Of a stretch of DNA of 64,000 nucleotides, positions 1-10,965 are shown piece after piece. The translations under genes were made by a program, and so were the position numbers. This DNA comes from Liopterus haemorrhoidalis (taxonomy: Eukaryota > Arthropoda > Insecta > Coleoptera > Dytiscidae): assembly GCA_963971575.1 (NCBI GenBank), contig OZ020611.1, positions 64,017,381-64,081,380 on the forward strand. The letters run 5' to 3'. Position 1 is the first letter of the stretch. Each line of letters begins with the position of its first letter. Under the pieces are notes generated by a model. The model saw only the letters and a program-made list of their open reading frames with translations, was not told the origin of the DNA and did no database searches.

Positions 1-667
1 TTTGTCAATGACTTCTGGCAAACAAATTGTTATATACCATTCAACATTAACTGTTCTCCGATCCTCTAAAGGAATAGTTGCGACATGTCCAGTACAACCG
101 AAGAAACCAGCGATTATTTTCTTGGAAGTGCTTCGTGAACGAACAACTTTTGTGGGTTTCGGTTCATCTTGGAAGACCCAAACAGTGGATTGTTGCTTAG
201 TTGCCGGTTCACATGAATAAATCCAAGTTTCGGCGCCAGTAACGATGTTGTATACCGATTTTGCAGTGCCTAAGTTACATTTTTTTAGTATTCCCTTACA
301 CCAATCAACACGAGCCTTTTTTGACCTTCGGTCAAATTATGTGGAATCCATCGGGAACAGATCTTTTTCACAGCTAGATGTTCATGCAAAATCAAATGTA
401 TTGCAATCTGCGATCTCTCCCACGGTAAGTCAAATACCGATCTTATTCAAACATTTTGCGCACAGCATCGATGTTTTTCTGAATCTCAACCGTCGGGTTT
501 GGTCGACCTTCACGAGATTCATCACTGACGGACGCTTGACCACGACGAAATTCTGCAAACCAATTGTAAACAGTCTTTTTTAATGTTGCTTCATTACCAA
601 AAGTTGAACGAAGCGAATCTATGCATTGTTGTTGAGTTAGACCTTTACTAAAATCATAAAAAATCAT
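1..667 (-). pseudogene. mariner transposase pseudogene (copy 1), cut by window edge
   Basis: Reads right to left. The N-terminal helix-turn-helix half (443-667) gives MIFYDFSKGLTQQQCIDSLR, then VYNWFAEFRRGQASVSDE and GRPNPT, the paired-like DNA-binding part of mariner transposases. The first catalytic block follows at about 1-243 (WIYSCEP, STVWVFQDEPKPTKVV, GHVATIPLE). The stretch between (243-443) has frame breaks. The first catalytic Asp of the DD34D triad, normally in a D-E-T/S-W-I-Y context, reads Ala (A-E-T-W) near position 233. The second and third Asp lie outside the window. Same subfamily as the copies at 29855-31106 and 48501-50200. A dead transposon copy. Confidence 0.9.
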
Positions 668-694
668 CCAACGAAAACCTTCACAAGTCTAGCT

Positions 695-936
695 GAGTAT
701 TCAGTTGAGGTAAACCCTAAGATTGAAAAAATTTTTTTTGAAAATACAGTATAAAAAAGGTCCTCACCTCCAAAATCCAAGTAATGAAAAAAAGGTCTTC
801 ACTTCTAAACGCGAGGGCAAAAAATATGAACCGAAGCCCAAGTAATTTATATTAAGTTTAAGAAAAAGCTCGTGGAAACCTTGAGGACCTTGTGTGGAAC
901 CACAGGGTTCCATAGAACACAGTTTGACTATCGCTG
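695..936 (-). mobile_element. hAT-type MITE, copy 1
   Basis: On the minus strand it starts CAGCGATAGTCAAACTGTG and continues with TTCYATGGAACCCTG, matching the complete element at 30032-30405, including the conserved GAGGTGAAGACC-type stretch and an end resembling GTAAACCC. Imperfect 8-bp flanks gtctagct (687-694) and gtctagag (937-944) fit a diverged hAT target duplication. It lies just upstream of the mariner coding start, so it probably inserted into or beside that mariner. No transposase coding is seen. Confidence 0.65.
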
Positions 937-944
937 GTCTAGAG

Positions 945-2475
945 CTATACAAAAGATGTCCAAATAATATGAAGTTATTGTCGCCAAAAATATGTCCTAC
1001 AAATTTAAGATGAAACGAATCAAAATATTAATATACGCAGATTTGCAGTCATAGAATATATCATCATATCTCGAAATCTATCAAAATCGACATTTTTCGC
1101 TATTTTGATAAAAAATTCGAAATCTACAATATTAACTCAATAGAAATCGACCCATTTTATGCGAAATCCATTAGACAATTTCGAAATCACTTTTTTTGTC
1201 AAAAAATGAATTATGGACGATATCTTGTAAACAAAGTTACAGGTATTTGCGTACGATGCGGCAAATTGTAGCTAAAGGTCCATTCTACAAGTATGTATTT
1301 AACTATTTTGGTCTATTGTAAAAATTAGTTATCGTTATCAGTAGCGTACTGAAAAATATTTCCGGCTCTAGAAAATTGGAGCAAATCTGCCCTATAGGGT
1401 CAAGAGCTGGTCTCATTGGATCAAAGACTGGCCCAATTGATTCAAGAATCGTTCCTATTGGGACCGGCCCACCGGAAAATTGTTGTCTCGGCGGGCCAGT
1501 CCACCACTGATCGTTATCGTACTTGGCGGTCCATTTCCGCCGACATCTTGAATCTGCCACGGTTCACAAATGGTTCGACAGGTCAAAATTATTTAATTTT
1601 GGCAACCAAATGGCATTCCATTATCATCAAGTGCAGTATCAACGTAAAATATCGTGCGTAGGCACCAGACTATAAATTATATTACAATTTTCATTTTATT
1701 TCAATTTAACATTAAATCATTTTGCGACATTTTATAAATTGTATGCAAGACGTCCCGGGAATTCTCGGAACTCATTTTAAAGTAAGTCTCGAGTCTTGGG
1801 AATTTAAAAATATCGGAACTCCCTAGCGTTGATGTAATTAGTGATATATTATTGATGGTTTTAAGTGGTGAAAAAAATATGTTTTATATGACTACAACTG
1901 CATTCCACTCGTTAATTAACTACAAATAGTTTCCTACGCTTTTTACGTTTTCAAAAATAAATGTGTTAAAAATAACAATATTTGATCAGTACTTTTTTGT
2001 TAAGTATTAAATACAAATTTCAAAAACAAAATCAAATAATTAAAAAAAAATAAAATTTTCAAAAAATCTATTAATTTTAAAAATTATTATTATTTTATTA
2101 TTAAAGAAAATAAGGAACTGAAGACATAAGGCTTGTATTGTTCCATTTTACAGAGCATACAATATGTATATCAACATAAATAATACATCTAGTATCATTA
2201 CATACTAATTAATTAATTGATAAATCTATACATTCTTAAAATAGTTCAAGGTAGCAATAAAGGCACTGGCAATTAAATTGTTCCAAGTATTTAAAATCCT
2301 ATTAGTTAACAATGCCCTATAATCATCCTATAACAAATAATGACCCCTCAACCTAGTGTCTGTATTCAGAGTGTAAAGATTCGGCATATCACATTTAAAT
2401 TCCCCACGTACAATTTTAAACATTGTAATTCAACTTAATAAACCAAGAACAATAAAATCCGACACCAAGAAATTG
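945..2475. other. A+T-rich stretch, nothing recognised
   Basis: No protein similarity recognised on either strand. A less A+T-rich patch around 1380-1560 gives open frames on both strands, but these show no motif and look like chance. Confidence 0.4.
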
Positions 2476-2477
2476 CC

Positions 2478-2830
2478 CTTCTCGGAAACAAGAAGAGAGC
2501 AAACTTCCACTACCAGACTACGAATTGGACACACAAGAATTACACACAATGCTACAAAATGAAGAAAGAAGATCCCCCATTGTGTAATAACTGCAACTCA
2601 ATTATTACAGTACAACATCTTATTACAGAATGCACCAAATATGACACAATAAGACAGACACACCAAATACCTGACACCATACAAGAAGCACTTTACGACA
2701 ATAACAAATAAAAATCCTACATAAATTTCTAACAGACACAAAACTATATAGACCAAAATATAGACTACCACCAACATACGTAATACCCACACAATGAAAT
2801 ATAATCAACAATATCTTATAAAATACAATA
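2478..2830 (+). pseudogene. I/Jockey-type non-LTR retrotransposon, C-terminal tail
   Basis: The three frames together show the typical end of an ORF2 after RNase H: RLRIGHTRITHNATK, then after a frame change PPLCNNCNS followed by TVQHLITECTKYDTIRQTHQ. The Cys-x2-Cys...His...Cys arrangement after the RLR-G-H-T-R-xTH box is characteristic of I, Jockey and R1 relatives. At least one frameshift and several stops follow (2700-2790). Upstream reverse transcriptase is absent, so this is a 5'-truncated copy. Confidence 0.75.
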
Positions 2831-3865
2831 CCGGGTACTAAAAACCCAAGATGTTGATGTACTTTTAATTACTTAAAAAAACGAAAAACATTGTAATTGA
2901 TGTTGCCTCGATGACACCTTTTTGCAAGATAAGTAAGGTTCAACTTTCGCTGTCTTTCTTCGTAGGACAATGAATATAATCCAAGAGCCAACTTTGTTAA
3001 AAGTCTTTGCAACTTCTCCTTCGCAAAAATGTCTTTTTTGAGGCTAGATGATCAAACTGAGACAAATGAGACCATACGTACGACACGTAGTTTCTTGCCT
3101 AAATCAGGAGACGGCCGACAAAACGATTTGGACACAATATATTATATATAGTTTGCACATTTTACCAGTTTTTTAACCTGTTGGCTCCAGTTGAAGTCAG
3201 ACGTTATCGCGACTCCCAGATAAACCTGTTCTTCAACCATTTGAAGCGCTAAATTGTTAATAAAGTAAGGATGTTTTGCCTTGTTTTGGCCCATACGAAG
3301 TACAGTGGTTTTACTATTAATATATATTTTAGATATTGTTTCATATTAGATGTCCAAATTTAATGATTAGAAATTACATATAGAGAAAAAAATAAATGGG
3401 AGCGTGTTCAATTTATACAAAAAAAAAAACGGAACCAATGACAAAACAATAGGGTGACAGAACTGGCAAAATGCCAGGAGCCTCCAGCCCGAGAGGGCCC
3501 CAGAGCTCCGTTCCGTGGTAGAACTTTTTATTTTAGGATTTTTTTTATATTGTTTGGTGTTACTGCGGCTCGGTAGCCAGAGCAGCAAAAGTGCTCCACG
3601 GTCACTCGCCGAGCAGTAACGGATTCTAACGAATATAACTATTGGCAACTCTAGAGCAACAGCATAACCAATCGAATACGATATTTGCTCGCAGAGTGAC
3701 CCGAATGCAGCGTAATTTATCATAAATCTGTTGAGATTTAGCTTCGAATGAATGAAATAGTTTCCAATTTCAGTGTTTTACATCCTACATCCTTGAAAAT
3801 TTTAAATGTCTCAGAGTTACTGGACAGGGCTGTAGATTATGTCGATTTGCATAAAAAAGATATAA

Positions 3866-5318
3866 AGGAAGATATTTGTATAAAGGAAGAAGTATTGGAC
3901 AATGGGGTACGCTGATGATCTGACTCTAATGGCAGAGAATGAAGAGGATGATGGTCAGAGCGGACAAGTACTTTAAAAGAAAAAAAGTGGAGGTAAACCG
4001 AGATAAGATGAAGGTGATGGTGTTTGGAAAGGGGGGAGGGAAGAGAAAGAAAATAAAATGGGAATGGTCAGGGACAGAAATTGAAGAGGTGAAAAGTATG
4101 AAGTACCTCGGATACGTCCTAACGAGGAACAACAGGGCAGAGCAACATGTTAGAGAAAGGGTGAAGAAAGCAAGAATGGTTATGGGGAAGCTATGGAGCA
4201 TAGGAGAGAGGAGGTTTGACGACGATATTAGGTGGATGATGAAATTATTTGACGGGATAGTGAAGAGTATCCTCATGTACAGAGTAGAGATCTGGGGATG
4301 GAAGGAATGGGAGATAGTAGAAAGGGTACAAGAGGGATACATGAGATGGATTATGGGTTTAGACAGAACGACACCAGGATATATAGTGAGGGAGGAAATG
4401 AAAAGGGAAAATCTGAGAGTGGAAGCAGGGGCGAGGGCGGCGAAGTATGAGGAGAAAATCAGAAAGGACGAAAGAAGGAAGATATTAAGAGAATGCTGGG
4501 AAGAAAGAATGAAGGAAGAACAAAAGGGTAAACTGTCGGAATGGGGAGAAACAAGGAAAGAGTACTATTGGAGATGTGGGATGGACACAAGGGAAGCTGA
4601 GCGAAAGAGAAACGGAGGAAGAAACATAGTAGAAGAATTGAGGAGGAGAGACAAGGAGGTACAGGATCAGGAAAGAACAGTAAGAATAGACAATTCAAGG
4701 AATGTGAAAAGGTATAAACAGATAAGGACGGTAGGAATACCTTAATATTTGAAAGGGAGGAGAGAAAAGGCAGGAGGCAGTGTTAGGAGGATTGCCAGAT
4801 TAAGATTGTGGAAATGAAGAACGGAGTAATAGGTATTGGGCAAAACCAGAGGATAGTCTATGCAGAATGTGTAGGGAGGAGGAAGAATCCTTGGAACACC
4901 TAACAAAAAGATGTGGAAAGATGATAAAATGGGAGGAAGAGATAAAGGAGCTGTAGAGTGAAGAAGGAAAAGGAGAAAGGTGGGTGAGAGTACTCGAGGA
5001 AAGAAGGAAGGAATGCGGAGAGGTAAGACAGAACTGAGAACAGGAAGAAAGAGAGAGGCAAAGGAGGAGGAAAGAAAAGAGGGAAGAGAAGCGAAAAAAG
5101 AAAACGAAAGAGGGGAGGAAGAACTGGAGTCAAGAAGGAAGGAGACCGGAGATGGAAGCCGAAAAGAGAATAGGAAGAAAGAGAGGAACACTGGAGGAAG
5201 AATGTAGAAGAAAGAAAGTCATAAACTGTATTATTATTATTATCATTATGATTATTTTTCTAATGTATTAGTTAAAACCCTAAACACCGCAAGGCCTAGG
5301 GGAAATAAAGAATTATAT
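3866..5318 (+). mobile_element. Purine-rich R1-like LINE, 3' half
   Basis: The reverse transcriptase active-site motif is visible as G-Y-A-D-D-L-T-L-M-A-E at 3908-3940, followed one frame away by the long open segment 3939-4745 (VKSMKYLGYVLTRNN, VKSILMYRVEIWGWKE, RWIMGLDRTTPGYIVREE), the palm/thumb and connection region of R1-clade and related LINEs. Past a stop at 4743 the C-terminal zinc knuckle C-R-M-C-x-E-E-E-E-S-L-E-H-x4-C appears at about 4862-4915. The coding strand is strikingly rich in G and A. The end carries an ATT microsatellite (about 5230-5255). Possible 14-bp target repeat ataaaaaagatata at about 3852 and 5319. Confidence 0.75.
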
Positions 5319-5340
5319 ATAAAAAAGATATATCTGTTAT

Positions 5341-5697
5341 ATATGCAAAAGAAAGTCTCAGCTTTCGGCCAACTTTCATACGGATATCGAAAAACTGACC
5401 TCTATAAGGGAACTCGCAGGTTTATTAATTTTAAAGAATTATATTGTGTCGTCCAGCCTTCCTGAAGTATGTACTGCTATAATGTTATTTTTGACAATCC
5501 CTGTCACTACCGCTAATGCCGAACGATCGTTTTCAAAATTAAAATTAATAAAAACATATTTAAGGAATTTCATGGGACAAGAAAGGTTGCACAATTTAAC
5601 AATACCGTCAATTGAACATTCCTTGGCCCGAAATTTGGACATTGATGAAGTAATTGACAATTTTGCCGAAATGAAAGCCCGAAAAAAACTATTTTAA
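5341..5697 (+). pseudogene. hAT transposase C-terminal dimerisation domain (ZMYM1-like)
   Basis: In one frame: HTDIEKLTSIRELAGLLI, then SSLPEVCTAIMLFLTIPVT, ANAERSFSKLKLIKTYLRN, LTIPSIEHSLARNLDID and a final KARKK. The AERSFSKLKLIKTYLR block is the signature of the hAT C-terminal dimerisation region. The frame is open upstream of 5446, where the sequence begins after the inserted LINE. The catalytic core is missing. Confidence 0.85.
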
Positions 5698-5998
5698 TTT
5701 TTGTTAAGCATTTTCATGTGTGACTGTAACAATAAAAAGTGGATAAAATTATAAAATCAACTAGCAATATTTACTTCTTATGGTATAGTTCTGTTATTTA
5801 AAAAATAGACTTGATTGCGTCAACGCTGATTAAGCTAATTGAGGTTCTACGAGACACTAAATGTACCTATAGTAAAAACAATGCCGAGCTTAATTCTTTG
5901 AGGCCCCAGTCTTAAAATTTGCCAAGAGCCTCACAATGTGTTACGTCACTGGCCGGAACGTCGTTTCGGTGCGTTTGAATTCGAATACACCTCTAAAG

Positions 5999-6130
5999 CC
6001 TGGTTTATAATAAGTATGTTATGGATACATAAGTATAAAAATTACACAATTCTCTTTGTTTCGTTTATTGCAAACAGATGTTTTGAAGGGTCAAACCCAT
6101 TGTTCAAGAAGTAAGCGTTATGTTTTGCTT
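5999..6130. mobile_element. MITE fragment related to 58717-58867
   Basis: Starts AGCCTGGTTTATAATA after taa and then follows the element at 58717-58867 closely (TATGTTATGGATACATAAG, AAAAATTACAC, CAAACAGATGTTTTGAA) to about 6125. The matching right inverted repeat is not present, so the copy is truncated or continues differently. Confidence 0.6.
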
Positions 6131-7534
6131 AATTATATTTTGTCTGTGTTACTTATAAATAGTTCTAGACTATGTATTTCTACAAGTAAAACATGGGAAA
6201 AAAAAACACTTGGCCAATGTTTTCTTAATCCACTTTTAACTTCCCAGAATTATATTTCATCACCATTGTTGGTTTAATTCATATTTAAGGTAATTAATCG
6301 AATCCGCAGCTTTTGATATTCTGGAATCTAGATACATTATTATGCTAAAATATATACAAGAGAATTTAATTACTGGCCTAGACAATACTCGTATTTATAC
6401 CGAGAAAAGCTACTGTTTATGTTTAGATGTTCTAAGGGCTGAAGTAACGTACAGATCAGACAGTTTCCATTAACATATTAATTAGCCTTAATAATATAAT
6501 TATGAAGATAAATAGACTATTTCTCACTAAAACGTTACATTCCAAAATGTCTGCTTAGTGCCATATCAACAGAAATATACAAATTAAATATCAGTAATAG
6601 TAAAATCTTTTATAAAGTCATAATCAATAATAAACAGTGTGCTAAAATTCCAATTGATAGATTTGTCACAATTGCTGTCAAGGGCGCACAATCTTTTTTT
6701 TAGAGGCGGTCCGCCAAACTTGGCTTGTAAAACACCTATTTATTTGGTGAAAAGTAAAAATGGTATCATCAGTTTTTATTCACTTATAAACATTTTTATG
6801 CTCTTCTTCATCTAAATAGTATAAATTGTCCAATATAAGGAGATATTTTTGCTGTGAGATGAGCGGGCACTCCTACCCTCTACAGGCCGTCGTTTTGAAC
6901 CGGGAGATTCAGTGGCGTTCGTACTCATCGTGAATCTACTACAATTGTACATACACTACTAAATAAACCATCGTCGGACGACACTGTATTTATTACTTAG
7001 TATATAATTAACCCAACGTCCAATCCCTAATAGTGAGAGCGCAGCGTTTATGGCTTTTGGCTCAGCTTACGATGGACAACTTATACTCTTTGTACAGCAA
7101 AATAAGAGCGATGTAGTAGAGAAGTGTATTCCAAGGATACGTATAACAATGCTTTTTTCTACTCACCTGTCAGAAAGCTATCGTTTTCTGTTGCCATAGC
7201 AAAGTGGAAAATTGGTGTTTGCTGAGGAGTGTTTTGTATCCAAGGCAACCTAATCGGAAAATACTTTCTGCGCTAGAGCGGAAAGTATTTTTCCGCTTGG
7301 TCAATATAAATTAAATAATACTACACATTTAAGTTTATTTTTTTGTTAATTTTCGAGTAAATGGACCAAAGTGTAGATGGTTTTCTTGTTTCTGTCACTC
7401 ATATATACTAATAAAGTGTCGTCGAATGTTTTTTTTTATGAATGTGTTTTCTGGAACAGCAGTGTTTAAATTGTTGATAAACGTTTTCATATCTAAAATA
7501 TCATAATTATGGATTATAAATGACTTATATATTA
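6131..7534. other. No recognised gene or element
   Basis: A+T-rich DNA without similarity I can identify. The 7100-7300 part has short complementary segments (tactttctgcgc ... gcggaaagta) that may be decayed MITE sequence. Confidence 0.35.
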
Positions 7535-7636
7535 TTACCTTTCTCTTGACTCTTGCAGCAAGAGTTCTAACACTATTTTCTTTGCCGCTTCCTCTATCTC
7601 CTCGTCAGCCTCGCTGCTTACTTCATCTTCAAACAT
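7535..7636 (-). CDS. Possible small acidic ORF (33 codons)
   Basis: An ATG-to-stop frame on the minus strand: MFEDEVSSEADEEIEEAAKK, then a Leu-rich IVLELLLQ, then a short Ser/Arg/Glu end. It ends at AAAGGTAATA, which would also read as a splice donor, so it could be a first exon. It lies 10 bp outside the left end of the Harbinger element at 7647. Too short to assign; the composition (acidic, then a Leu-rich amphipathic run) is the only argument for it. Confidence 0.2.
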   Translation of the reverse strand: MFEDEVSSEADEEIEEAAKKIVLELLLQESRER

Positions 7637-7646
7637 TATTATTTAA

Positions 7647-8550
7647 GGTGGGCATTACACTATAAAAGATCTTTTACAAATATATTTTATAAAATATAAT
7701 TGACGTGAAATATGCCAGTGTAATAGGCCACCTTTTATAAAATATTTCTTTTGTAAAAGCTATTTTATAAAATATATAGCCTTCTGCTAACTTTGATAAA
7801 AGATTCGACAGTTTGAAATCAACATGGTGGAAGGAAAGTCCAGTTGGTGTGTTTCTACAACGAAATTATTAATTTCGGAACATGAGGGGTATGAAATGGT
7901 GTATAACCATCAACATTTTGATTACAAAAAAATAAATAAAAGCTTAGAGGCATACAGCATTATTGCAAACATAATAAAAACCCTTCCTTCATCGCATAGT
8001 TAATGGTCTCACATGTTTCTGGGATTATGCTTGAAAGGGTGCATTGAGGTATATGACTGCTGTACTATAGGCTTGTGCAACGCTCTCCTGTTTCCAGAAA
8101 TCGAAGTGTAAAGGCGTTCCTCAACGCTTATAGGATTTCTTAATTGTATCTGTTGTCGGGAAATAAAGCAAGATATCTTCGAATATAATATTGAAGGCAT
8201 TTTCATCCATTCTCAAGAAATTATTATACTTTCTAGTATCTTCACATTGCAGTTCCCGAAGAAGGTTTTGGTGTGTTCCTCTAAGGTCATGCCTCGAAAT
8301 TCATGGGCTTACCCAGATACGTCTTCTTTTTCTTTTCTTTTTCAACACTAAGCATAACCTATTGCACTAATTGCAGCTGCACAATCAAGAGTGCGATTGC
8401 CGTCCATTTTTTTTATTGATATTTTATAAAACTGTTCACACAGTGTAATATGCCTGTTTGAGATTCGTAGAAAAAAGTTTATAAAATATATTTTATAAAA
8501 TATTTTATAAAAGATCTTTGTCAAAGATCTTTTATAATGTAATGCCGGCC
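7647..8550 (-). mobile_element. PIF/Harbinger deletion derivative 1
   Basis: Termini GGTGGGCATTACACTATAAA and, reversed, GGCCGGCATTACATTATAAA form inverted repeats of about 35 bp, flanked by TAA on both sides (7644-7646, 8551-8553), the 3-bp T-W-A target duplication of PIF/Harbinger. Minus-strand coding remnants at about 8410 to 7990 read WVSPWI, NLLRELQCEDTRKYNNFLRM, NPISVEERL and, in another frame, TLRFLETGE then SSIIPETCETINYAM. This is the N-terminal part of Harbinger transposase before the first catalytic Asp. Several frameshifts; the DDE region is absent. Confidence 0.88.
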
Positions 8551-8727
8551 TAACAAACGTACAAATACCAATTTATTTTAAAATAATTATTTTGACATTC
8601 GTTTAATTGTTTATAAACATCGTAGGAACGACTTCCACCTATCATGTATATAAATCTAACATACATGATGATTTCTATTTCTTCTTTTTTGAATTTTTAA
8701 AAATAGGTGTTCGTAGAAAAAATAGCT

Positions 8728-8846
8728 TGTGTGACACGCGCAGAAAGTACATTTGCCGATTTCGAAAGTTTACCGCTCTCGCAACGCTCGCGCGGCAATT
8801 ATCTTTCTCAATCGAGATATATATACTTTCTGCGCTTGTTACACAA
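8728..8846. mobile_element. 119-bp MITE
   Basis: Imperfect terminal inverted repeats: left TTGTGTGACACGCGCAGAAA, right (reversed) TTGTGTAACAAGCGCAGAAA, about 23 bp with 2-3 mismatches. No coding. The target duplication is not clear. The adjacent MITE starts only 10 bp away. Confidence 0.55.
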
Positions 8847-8855
8847 TATACTGTA

Positions 8856-8954
8856 GGTGCGTTCGGCATAAGCTAAAAATCTACACATTCTGCATAATTT
8901 TCTCAAGATTCTTTTGTAAATGTGCAAATTACATTTACTTATGCCGAACGCACC
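8856..8954. mobile_element. 99-bp MITE with 17-bp perfect inverted repeats
   Basis: Ends GGTGCGTTCGGCATAAG and its exact reverse complement. Flanks gta (left) and tta (right) would fit a diverged PIF/Harbinger-style TTA duplication. The GG... terminus also fits that superfamily. Confidence 0.65.
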
Positions 8955-9987
8955 TTATATTGCACCAATAAATGTAGATAAAGGCGGCAACAGACAGTCG
9001 GTATTTGATGAGTTCCGAGCAATTGTTCCCTGAATTCCGAGTAGTGGGGATGGGTTGCTTGTCTTAAACTGAGCGTCCATCTTCGGTGCCCGCCCGTTCT
9101 TGTATCGTGTCGGTGTTGTGTGCCACATCAAAAGAAACTATTATTCGTCGTGCTGTACTTTGAACTTGCATGCACACATTCGTCCTTCCACAAGCATTAA
9201 AAACTACATTGAATACTTTTCTTATAAATATTTTTTTGCAGTTAAGTAAATAATAAGTAATATATTTTAATTGGCAGACTCACGTAAACAATGTAAGAAA
9301 TGATTTGCACATGCGCAATAATTTGAATTACAGAACCCCATTATCAATAGATTTTTAGAAATAATAGAATTTTAATAATAAATCAATTTAAAATGAAAAA
9401 GGATATAAAATTAGAACAAGCCAATATGCATTGAAATATTAATTTTAATAAAATCGAATATATTTCATTATTTAGATGTTACGAGTTAGTAACAAAACCT
9501 AATCATCATACTAACCTAACCTAATCTTCATAAATAATTTCTCTTTCAATATATTATTTTGAACTACTTGCTCATTAACATCTCGATTGGTACTAAATCA
9601 TATTTAAAACTAACCTTCCTTTTTGAGAGAGACTATGTAATAGTTTACATTATTGACATGTTTACTTATTGTTTACATAAATTTACGCGTAAACGTAAAC
9701 AATTAAAATTTACATGTAAACGCCCATCAAGGTGGGTTAAGTATTATTAACATTGAACACAAACTAAATGTACTACTAATAAAACGAACCAACACGCATC
9801 TGTACAGGGAAGGTGACTATTTATGTAAATCATTATTAAGTAAATATCTAAACAAAACTAGCTTACAGAACCCACCTTATACCAAGCACACACCTAAGGA
9901 AATTTACCATATAAAATACCTCATGAAGAAGCAAAATATCTACATATAATTCTACATGAAAGCTTAAATTAAAAAGATATATTTATA
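8955..9987. other. No recognised gene or element
   Basis: A+T-rich sequence. Only scattered ctaaccta-type motifs (about 9510-9530) were noticed. Confidence 0.35.
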
Positions 9988-10733
9988 CGAGGGGTGTTTC
10001 CTAAATTCTGGGAATTGTGCTATAATTAAATTACGCAGAACTTATAGGCAATGTTATTGGTGCCAGACAAGTCTTGACATGTTTATGCAACTATCTAGTG
10101 CAATATTGTTCAGTCTGATTTAGGTGTTCGACTGATATAGACACGTTTTCATAGCACTGTTTTTGTAACCATGTAAGACGCAGCAAAATCTCAAAGAGCA
10201 ATAATTTTCTTTTTGTGGAAAGAAGGTGTGAAAACATCAGAAATTATTCAGCGTCTGCAAGGAGTATTTGGTGAGTATGCAGAATCCAAAAGTACTGTTT
10301 ATAGGTGGATCGACCGTTTTAAAACCGGTAGAACATCACTAGAAGACGATCCACGCAGTGGGCGCCCAAGCACGTCGGTAAATGAAAGAAACATTACTGC
10401 CGTCGAAGACCTACTGAAAGAGGACAGGCGAATGACTATTCGTCAAATTAGTGTGCGCCTAGGGATAGGTACACGACAAGTTTGTGACATCTTGCATGAT
10501 TGTTTGGGCGCTAGCAAGGTTTCGCCGCGCTGGGTGCTAAGGCTGTTGGAACCAGTACAGAAACTCAATTTCAAAGTTCTTTGAGGACGGCTTAAAAAAA
10601 TTAGTTTATCGTTGGGATAAATGTATTCAGTTAAATGGAGATTATGTTGAAAAACTACATTGTAATATTGACGAAAATTAACAAAATAATAAAAATTATA
10701 GCTAAATTCCCAGAACTTTGGAAACATCTCTCG
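9988..10733 (+). mobile_element. Mariner family 2, internally deleted, both TIRs kept
   Basis: Starts CGAGGGGTGTTTCCTAAATT at 9988 and ends at 10733 with the reverse complement of CGAGAGATGTTTCCAAAGTT. Both TIRs continue into TTCTGGGAATT, and TA flanks each side (9986-9987, 10734-10735), as expected for Tc1/mariner. At 746 bp it is about half of a full mariner. Inside, the N-terminal DNA-binding half is joined directly to the last residues of the transposase. Confidence 0.9.
10213..10584 (+). pseudogene. Mariner transposase N-terminal half fused to its C-terminal end
   Basis: Open frame with the mariner double helix-turn-helix: TVYRWIDRFKTGRTSLEDD, RSGRPSTSV, DRRMTIRQISVRLGIGTRQV, LGASKVSPRWVLRLLEP, QKLN. 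The coding then jumps: just after the stop, another frame reads FFEDGLKKLVYRWDKCIQLN then GDYVEK (about 10578-10655), the normal end of this family. The whole DD34D catalytic core is deleted. The remaining ~120 residues could still bind TIRs if expressed, but that is inference. Confidence 0.85.
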
Positions 10734-10749
10734 TATAAAGCCATGTTGG

Positions 10750-10965
10750 AACACATGGCAGAACATATACAAAAAACATCAATTCCAAAATTATTTTCCA
10801 AAAACAAATATTAATTAAAAATAGTCCACAACATATTTTCTACTGACGAAAGACTCTATAGGAGGAACAGACGTACCGACCCATTGTGCGATTTATGCCC
10901 TAACCAAATAGACGATGTTCACCACAGAATATCCATATGTCGTCCGTCAAGGAAAGTTTAACAGG
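10750..10965 (+). pseudogene. LINE C-terminal fragment
   Basis: In one frame: IVHNIFSTDERLYRRNRRTD, then PLCDLCPNQIDDVHHR and SICRPSRK. The pattern (short N-terminal box with I..NI..TDERLYR, Cys-x2-Cys, His-x-His and a later Cys) is the post-RT zinc-knuckle tail of non-LTR retrotransposons. A stop precedes it near 10815. It starts only about 20 bp after the mariner right end. Confidence 0.65.

Larger units (their letters stand above)
3440..5951 (+). mobile_element. hAT element, ZMYM1-like, split by a LINE
   Basis: The right end (5880-5951) reads, reversed, CAGTGACGTAACACATTG followed by a GAGGCTCTTGGCAAA...GGGGCCTC segment, typical of the terminal region of hAT elements with ZMYM1/TTF-finger transposases. 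A similar GCCAGGAGCCTCC...GGGCCCC segment at about 3470-3505 marks the left part, but the exact left end is unclear. Coding remnants lie on both sides of an inserted LINE: 3735-3905 (EIVSNFSVLHPTSLKI...ELLDRAVDYVDLHKKDI) and 5341-5697. Confidence 0.6.

Noticed and set aside
1303..1661. Overlapping frames on both strands in a less A+T-rich patch
   Set aside because: No domain, and both frames depend on the same repetitive ggtcaaga/ggatcaaag words.
3926..5191. Long Ser/Leu/Phe/Pro-rich frames on the minus strand
   Set aside because: Antisense shadows of the purine-rich LINE coding strand.
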